From positions 1 through 8,867 of the forward strand of contig JAIKZT010000312.1 in NCBI GenBank assembly GCA_024682015.1: 8,867 nt of DNA. The letters run 5' to 3'. Under the pieces are notes generated by a model. The model did not search any database, was not told the origin of the DNA, and saw only the letters and a list, made by a program, of their open reading frames with translations. The translations under genes and the position numbers were made by a program. Shown here in pieces: positions 5,378 through 8,867 of the stretch. The number at the start of each line of letters is the position of its first letter. The stretch's first letter is position 1. This stretch comes from Clostridia bacterium (GTDB lineage: Bacteria > Bacillota > Clostridia > Peptostreptococcales > Anaerovoracaceae).

Positions 5378-6226
5378 ATGAAAACGAACAAAGTCATGAT
5401 CACCTGCGCCTTATGCGGAGGTGGCACCACGAGGAAGCAGTCCGCATATCTTCCTTTAACCCCGGAAGAACAGGCCATCGATGCAGTCAAAGCCGTAAAG
5501 GCCGGCGCTTCCATCATCCATGTCCATTTCCGTGACGAAAACGGTCTCAATACCATGGAAACCGACAGAGCGGTCGAGACGACCAACGCGATCAGAGCCG
5601 CCCTGCGCGCCGAGAACCTGGACGCGGTCATCAACCTCACCTCCTCCGGAACGAAGTTCCCCGAGGACATGCGGCTGGCTCACCTGCCCATCCTGAAGCC
5701 GGAGCTTTGCTCCTACGATCCGGGCACCCTGAACTGGGCCAACAGCTACGTATTCCTGAATACGCCTCCCTTCCTGGAAAGACTCGGCCTGCTCACGCAG
5801 GAGCTCGACATCAAGCCAGAACTGGAGATCTTCGATGCCGGCATGATCGGCAACGTCGAATATTACTATAAGAAGGGCTTCCTGAAGGGACCCCTGCACT
5901 ATCAGCTGGTCCTCGGTGTTCCCGGCGGCATGCCCGGAACCGTGGAATCCATCGCCTACCTGTCCGGCAAGCTGCCCAAGGACGCGACCTGGTCCATCAC
6001 CGGCATCGGCAAGGCGCACATGCCCTGCCTGCTCGGCGGCCTGGCGGCCGGCTGCGACGGCCTGCGCGTCGGTCTGGAAGACAACGTCAACCTGTACAAG
6101 GGCGTGCCCGCCACGAACGAACAGCTCGTTCAGCAGGCGGTCCAGATCGCCAAGATGGCCGGCAGAGAGATCGCGACGGCGGCAGAAGCCAGAGAGATCC
6201 TCGGCGTTACGAAGAAAGTCGATTAA
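5378..6226 (+). CDS. BKACE (DUF849) beta-keto acid cleavage enzyme, Kce-like
   Basis: Zinc-dependent TIM-barrel enzyme of 282 residues that condenses a beta-keto acid with acetyl-CoA to give acetoacetate and a new acyl-CoA; the known case is Kce of lysine fermentation (3-keto-5-aminohexanoate). Zinc ligands are His48 and His50 (IIHVHFRDENG) and Glu234 in VGLEDN. Asp235, Arg230 and Glu150 (PELEIFDAG) match Kce Asp231, Arg226 and Glu143. GVPGGMPG (180-187) and a C-terminal ATAAEAREIL segment are also typical. Compared with Kce, Glu14 is replaced by Gly16 (CGGGTTRK), Ser82 by Thr88 and Thr106 by Ser112, suggesting a different substrate. The start at 5378 has AAGGAG 7 bases upstream; an in-frame GTG at 5324 lies inside the operator and is rejected. 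It is the first gene of the rightward operon. The Kce alignment is from memory. Confidence 0.94.
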   Translation: MKTNKVMITCALCGGGTTRKQSAYLPLTPEEQAIDAVKAVKAGASIIHVHFRDENGLNTMETDRAVETTNAIRAALRAENLDAVINLTSSGTKFPEDMRLAHLPILKPELCSYDPGTLNWANSYVFLNTPPFLERLGLLTQELDIKPELEIFDAGMIGNVEYYYKKGFLKGPLHYQLVLGVPGGMPGTVESIAYLSGKLPKDATWSITGIGKAHMPCLLGGLAAGCDGLRVGLEDNVNLYKGVPATNEQLVQQAVQIAKMAGREIATAAEAREILGVTKKVD

Positions 6227-6265
6227 TTCTCCACTGAATTTTTCATAAAGCGAAAGGAAAAACAC

Positions 6266-7462
6266 ATGCGCTACGATTTTGAAACCATTCTGGACCGCGA
6301 TCCCGCAGTCAGAGGCAGCGGCAAGTACCGCATCATGAAGGACTCCCAGGGCAACAAGCCCCCCAAGGGGATCGTTCCCTTCTCCGTCGCGGACATGGAG
6401 TTCCGCACGGCTCCCTGCATCATCGAAGCCATCAAGGCAGAAGCGGATTTCGGCTGCTGGGGCTATCACAGACTCACGGACAGCTTCCGCGAAAGCTGCT
6501 GCAACTGGATGAAGACGCGCCACGACTGGGAGATCAAGCCCGAATGGATCGTTCCCTTCGAACAGGTCGTTCCCGCTCTCTATAACTCCATCTGGACCTT
6601 CACCCAGCCCGGAGACGGCATCCTCATCCAGACGCCGGACTATCACCACTTCACCGGCGCTACGAAGAACACCGGCCGCACGATCCTGGAGAACAAGCTC
6701 GTCGCCGATGAGAAGGGTCACTACACCGTAGACTTCGCCGACTTCGAAGAAAAGGCCAAGCAGGCCAAGCTGTTCTTCCTCTGCAGCCCGCAGAACCCGA
6801 CCGGCCGCGTCTGGACCAGAGAAGAGCTCACGAAGATGGGCGACATCTGCAACAAGTACGGCGTCATGGTCGTCGCAGACGAGATCCACCACGACCTCAT
6901 CCAGCCCGGCTACAAGCACATCTGCTACGCCTCCCTGGGCGAAGCTTACGCCAACAACTGCGTCGTCTGCACGTCCCTGTCCAAGACCTTCAACCTGGCC
7001 GGCCTGTGCTACGCCAGCATCATCATCCCCAACGATGAAGTCCGCGCGAAGTTCCAGAAGCAGATGACCCTGCAGGCCTTCATGCACATCGAGCGCTTCG
7101 GCCCCGTCGCCCACGAGGCAGCCTACCGCCACGGCGCCGACTGGCTGGACGAGCTCATCCTCGTCATCAAGGACAACTACGAATACGTCAAGGGATTCTT
7201 CGCGAAGAACTTCCCCGGCGTCATCGTTACGGAACTCGAGGGAACTTACCTCGCCTGGTGCAACTTCAAGTGCTTCGGCATGACCGACGCCGATATGAAG
7301 AAGTTCCTTACCGACGACTGCATGCTCTACCTCGACAACGGCACAGAATTCGGAGAAGAGGGTTCCGGCTATCAGCGGATCAACCTCGCATGCCCGAAGA
7401 AGCTGCTCGTTGACGCTCTCGATCGTTTCCTTGTTGCAGCGCAGAAGCGCGGTTTAAAGTAG
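6266..7462 (+). CDS. MalY/PatB-type PLP enzyme (C-S beta-lyase or aminotransferase)
   Basis: Complete 398-residue fold-type I PLP enzyme, the usual length for MalY/PatB cystathionine beta-lyase-like proteins. Seen are VADMEFRTAP (41-50), Trp-Gly-Tyr (65-67), TPDYHHF, the Asn177 loop SPQNPTGRVW, Asp205 in VADEIHHDLI, the Schiff-base lysine Lys240 in SLSKTFNLAGL, and a C-terminal YQRINLACP whose Arg is the expected carboxylate anchor. All PLP-contacting groups are present. AAAGGA (6253-6258) precedes the ATG by 7 bases. It lies between BKACE and the VOC gene. It may deaminate or eliminate from an amino acid to supply a keto acid to BKACE; transamination versus beta-elimination cannot be decided by reading. 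It has a close paralogue at 1-625. Confidence 0.94.
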   Translation: MRYDFETILDRDPAVRGSGKYRIMKDSQGNKPPKGIVPFSVADMEFRTAPCIIEAIKAEADFGCWGYHRLTDSFRESCCNWMKTRHDWEIKPEWIVPFEQVVPALYNSIWTFTQPGDGILIQTPDYHHFTGATKNTGRTILENKLVADEKGHYTVDFADFEEKAKQAKLFFLCSPQNPTGRVWTREELTKMGDICNKYGVMVVADEIHHDLIQPGYKHICYASLGEAYANNCVVCTSLSKTFNLAGLCYASIIIPNDEVRAKFQKQMTLQAFMHIERFGPVAHEAAYRHGADWLDELILVIKDNYEYVKGFFAKNFPGVIVTELEGTYLAWCNFKCFGMTDADMKKFLTDDCMLYLDNGTEFGEEGSGYQRINLACPKKLLVDALDRFLVAAQKRGLK

Positions 7463-7478
7463 TTTTGGAGGTTAAGCC

Positions 7479-8327
7479 ATGTTAAACAAGAAGCTCAATT
7501 TCTGCCTGGATCACGTCAGCATCGCCACGGTCCACCGCGATCGTCCCATCGACCTGTGCACCCAGCTCGGATTCGTCACCGCGGACTGCTACACGGACCG
7601 CACCGTCCACTTCATCTTCGACAACGCCTATTTCGAACTGTGCACCTATAAGGACGGCGGCACGGCGACCTGGCTGACCCAGACCATCACCACCGACAAC
7701 CTGCCCAGAGTTCACTCCTACAGACTGAGCAACAGAGGCACGGATCCCAACACCATGCGCAACGCGCTGATCGCCGCCGGCATCGAAGAGATCGGCGAGG
7801 TCAACAAGCCCTTCTGGCAGCACGTGCGCTACGGCGAAAAGGAAGGCGAAGGCGGTTATCAGACGTTCTTCATCTCCAACTACGAGCCGTTCACCGACAT
7901 CCTGTTCGGCGTCACCACGCAGCTGGCCAAGGAACTGATCGTCAAGAACGATACGAAGTTCAAGCACCTGAACGGCGCCAAGCGCATCGAGTACATCACG
8001 GCGTATGAACCGACCGCGGAGCGCTTCGCGCAGGCGGAGGCTGCCGTTACGAAGCTGTACAACGCCGCCAAGGATGCGACCGACACCGGCTACAACATCG
8101 ACACCTATCAGATCGTCGATGAAGAAGGCTACAAGGACGAGTTCGGCTGCGAGCCCCCGGTGAACAACCTGAAGGCTCAGATCGTCGCCATCGGCATCTC
8201 CGGCTGCCACTTCGAATTCCTGAAGAAGCGCGCCTGGGACGCCAACATCGTCTACTTCGAGAAGGACGGCAAGCTCTATCTCGACACCAGACGGACGCTC
8301 GGCATGTTCATCGTCTGCATGAAGTAA
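7479..8327 (+). CDS. VOC/glyoxalase-like protein of unknown function
   Basis: A 282-residue protein with features of the vicinal-oxygen-chelate superfamily (glyoxalase-like domain). It opens with CLDHVSIATVHRD, a beta strand carrying a possible metal ligand His12. HFIFDNAYFELCTYKDG follows, where Glu53 would be the partner ligand at the end of the same module. A second half-module is suggested by HSYRLSNRGTDPNTMRNAL (His80 on). A C-terminal pair is suggested by RIEYITAYEPTAERF (169-183) and GCHFEFLKK (242-250). No signal peptide or membrane segment. GGAGG (7467-7471) stands 7 bases before the ATG and only 16 bases separate it from the PLP gene, so it is co-transcribed. VOC enzymes include isomerases, epimerases, dioxygenases and lyases acting on keto or hydroxy acids, which suits this pathway, but the reaction is unknown and the family call is moderate. 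Confidence 0.8.
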   Translation: MLNKKLNFCLDHVSIATVHRDRPIDLCTQLGFVTADCYTDRTVHFIFDNAYFELCTYKDGGTATWLTQTITTDNLPRVHSYRLSNRGTDPNTMRNALIAAGIEEIGEVNKPFWQHVRYGEKEGEGGYQTFFISNYEPFTDILFGVTTQLAKELIVKNDTKFKHLNGAKRIEYITAYEPTAERFAQAEAAVTKLYNAAKDATDTGYNIDTYQIVDEEGYKDEFGCEPPVNNLKAQIVAIGISGCHFEFLKKRAWDANIVYFEKDGKLYLDTRRTLGMFIVCMK

Positions 8328-8353
8328 GCAATTCCCACCTCCTTTCATAGATA

Positions 8354-8401
8354 CACGCAAAAAGGTGAAGCGCCTTCTCCAGCGTTTCACCTTTTTGTGT
8401 G
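8354..8401. terminator. Bidirectional intrinsic terminator between the BKACE operon and the sigma54 regulator gene
   Basis: A 19-bp stem pairs 8354-8372 with 8383-8401 in plus-strand RNA (two G-U pairs), with a 10-nt loop. The core AAAAAGGTGAA against TTTCACCTTTTT gives a T-run after the GC-rich part when read either way. It is placed 26 bases after the VOC stop and between convergent genes. Confidence 0.8.
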
Positions 8402-8438
8402 GGGATGGGACTTTGTGACCCTATCCGGCCGATTTCTT

Positions 8439-8562
8439 CACTTTCGTTCATCCTTTGTCCGTTTTAGGATTTTCATTCACTTTCGTTCATCTTTTGTCCG
8501 TTCTGGATTTTCGTTCACTTTCATTCATCCTTTGTCCGTTTTGGGATTTTCGTTCACTTTCC
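8439..8562. repeat. Three tandem 38-39-bp repeats plus a partial fourth
   Basis: Units run 8439-8477 (39 bp), 8478-8515 (38 bp) and 8516-8554 (39 bp), then CACTTTCC at 8555-8562. Each begins CACTTTCRTTCATCYTTTGT and continues CCGTT, then a GGATTTTC motif. The plus strand is pyrimidine-rich. A short stem, ATCC against GGAT with wobble variants, is retained in each copy. The 38-bp unit breaks any shared reading frame, so this is not a coding repeat. It fills most of the gap between terminator and sigma54 regulator gene; function unknown. Confidence 0.85.
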
Positions 8563-8601
8563 ATCGGGCTATTATTCCGCGTGCGCCAGTGTTCTCTCCA
8601 C

Positions 8602-8867
8602 TTACTTATACTTCCTGATCTTGTGCTGCAGCGTCTGCCGCTTGATCTTCAGGGACTCGGCGGCGTGAGTGATGTTGCCGCCGCTGGCAACGAGGGCGTT
8701 TTCGATCATCTCGCGCTCGATGTGGGCGAGATATTCTTCCAGGCCGCCTTCGCCCAGGTTGAACACGTCCTGCGCCGGCAGGCTCTTGCGCCGGTTGATC
8801 ACCAGGTCGTCCGCGCCGATGACGTGTTCGTCCGGGTCAAACATGGAAACGGCCGACGTGACGATGT
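8602..8867 (-). CDS. Sigma54-dependent enhancer-binding protein (RocR/NtrC-like), C-terminal 87 residues only
   Basis: The open frame enters from the right edge and ends at TAA (8604-8602). The visible part starts IVTSAVSMFDPDEHVIGADDL, the end of the AAA+ domain where relatives have the RELxNxIExA-type helix. A linker follows, then a Fis-type helix-turn-helix over the last 45 or so residues (IEREMIENALVASGGNITHA, then ESLKIKRQTLQHKIRKY). The phrase KRQTLQHKIRKY is typical of RocR-type activators of amino-acid catabolism. The ATG at 8844 is internal, not the start. It is convergent with the BKACE operon, and no -24/-12 promoter was found in this window, so its target probably lies beyond the right edge. 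Confidence 0.9.
   Translation of the reverse strand, partial: IVTSAVSMFDPDEHVIGADDLVINRRKSLPAQDVFNLGEGGLEEYLAHIEREMIENALVASGGNITHAAESLKIKRQTLQHKIRKYK

Noticed and set aside
5456..7132. 558-codon open frame on the minus strand
   Set aside because: Antisense to the BKACE and PLP genes, with low-complexity Val/Ala/Gly/Asp composition and no ribosome site; a shadow frame.
7482..8390. 302-codon open frame on the minus strand
   Set aside because: Antisense to the VOC gene and starting inside the terminator hairpin; same compositional artefact.
8439..8562. Possible CRISPR array
   Set aside because: The units are contiguous with no unique spacers between them, and no cas gene is present.
8397..8618. 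73-codon plus-strand open frame reading through the tandem repeats
   Set aside because: Its Phe/Ser/Arg repeats simply translate the pyrimidine-rich array, it starts in the terminator stem, lacks a ribosome site, and the 38-bp unit shifts the repeat frame.
8602..8844. Small complete 80-residue Fis-like protein
   Set aside because: The frame stays open to the right edge and the upstream residues continue the AAA+ domain end, so the ATG at 8844 is internal to a larger sigma54 activator.

Overview
The window looks like chromosomal DNA of an anaerobic, amino-acid- or keto-acid-fermenting bacterium, most likely a Firmicutes/Clostridia lineage, though Synergistetes-like genomes cannot be excluded. 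This is inferred from strong AGGAGG-type ribosome binding sites, from sigma70-like promoters in AT-rich gaps between GC-rich genes, and from the protein families: a YheO/DauR-type regulator, a Cat1-type CoA-transferase, a BKACE enzyme, MalY/PatB-type PLP enzymes and a RocR-type sigma54 activator. No phage, transposase, CRISPR, rRNA or tRNA was seen.

Layout. (1) Positions 1-625, minus strand: the N-terminal half of a MalY/PatB-type PLP enzyme running off the left edge. It is divergent from (2) a YheO-PAS/HTH_22 regulator at 889-1560, plus strand; each has its own promoter and its own AT-rich palindrome in the shared gap. (3) Positions 1561-1749: a convergent intergenic region with a 20-bp perfect-in-RNA hairpin and a terminator for the leftward operon. 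(4) Positions 5155-1750, minus strand: a leftward operon of thiolase, acetyl-CoA hydrolase/CoA-transferase and a GntR/FCD repressor. (5) Positions 5156-5377: a divergent control region in which each of the two opposing promoters carries a TGG-N4-CCA site at its predicted transcription start. (6) Positions 5378-8327, plus strand: a rightward operon of a BKACE (DUF849, beta-keto acid cleavage) enzyme, a second MalY/PatB-type PLP enzyme and a VOC/glyoxalase-like protein. (7) Positions 8328-8601: a strong bidirectional terminator, then three tandem 38-39-bp repeats. (8) Positions 8602-8867, minus strand: the C-terminus of a sigma54 enhancer-binding protein running off the right edge.

How the genes could work together (inference). 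A BKACE enzyme converts a beta-keto acid plus acetyl-CoA into acetoacetate plus a new acyl-CoA. The CoA-transferase can pass CoA to acetoacetate and the thiolase can split acetoacetyl-CoA into two acetyl-CoA, one of which returns to the BKACE step. The divergent operons thus form a closed loop that shortens an unidentified beta-keto acid by two carbons, with the PLP enzyme and the VOC protein as probable upstream or side steps. The BKACE protein has Gly where the lysine-fermentation enzyme Kce has Glu14, so the substrate is probably not 3-keto-5-aminohexanoate. The self-encoded GntR protein is the natural candidate to sense the substrate or an intermediate. The combination of BKACE, MalY-type PLP enzyme, VOC protein, thiolase, CoA-transferase and GntR, with a second PLP paralogue under a YheO-type regulator, is the most likely new system here.
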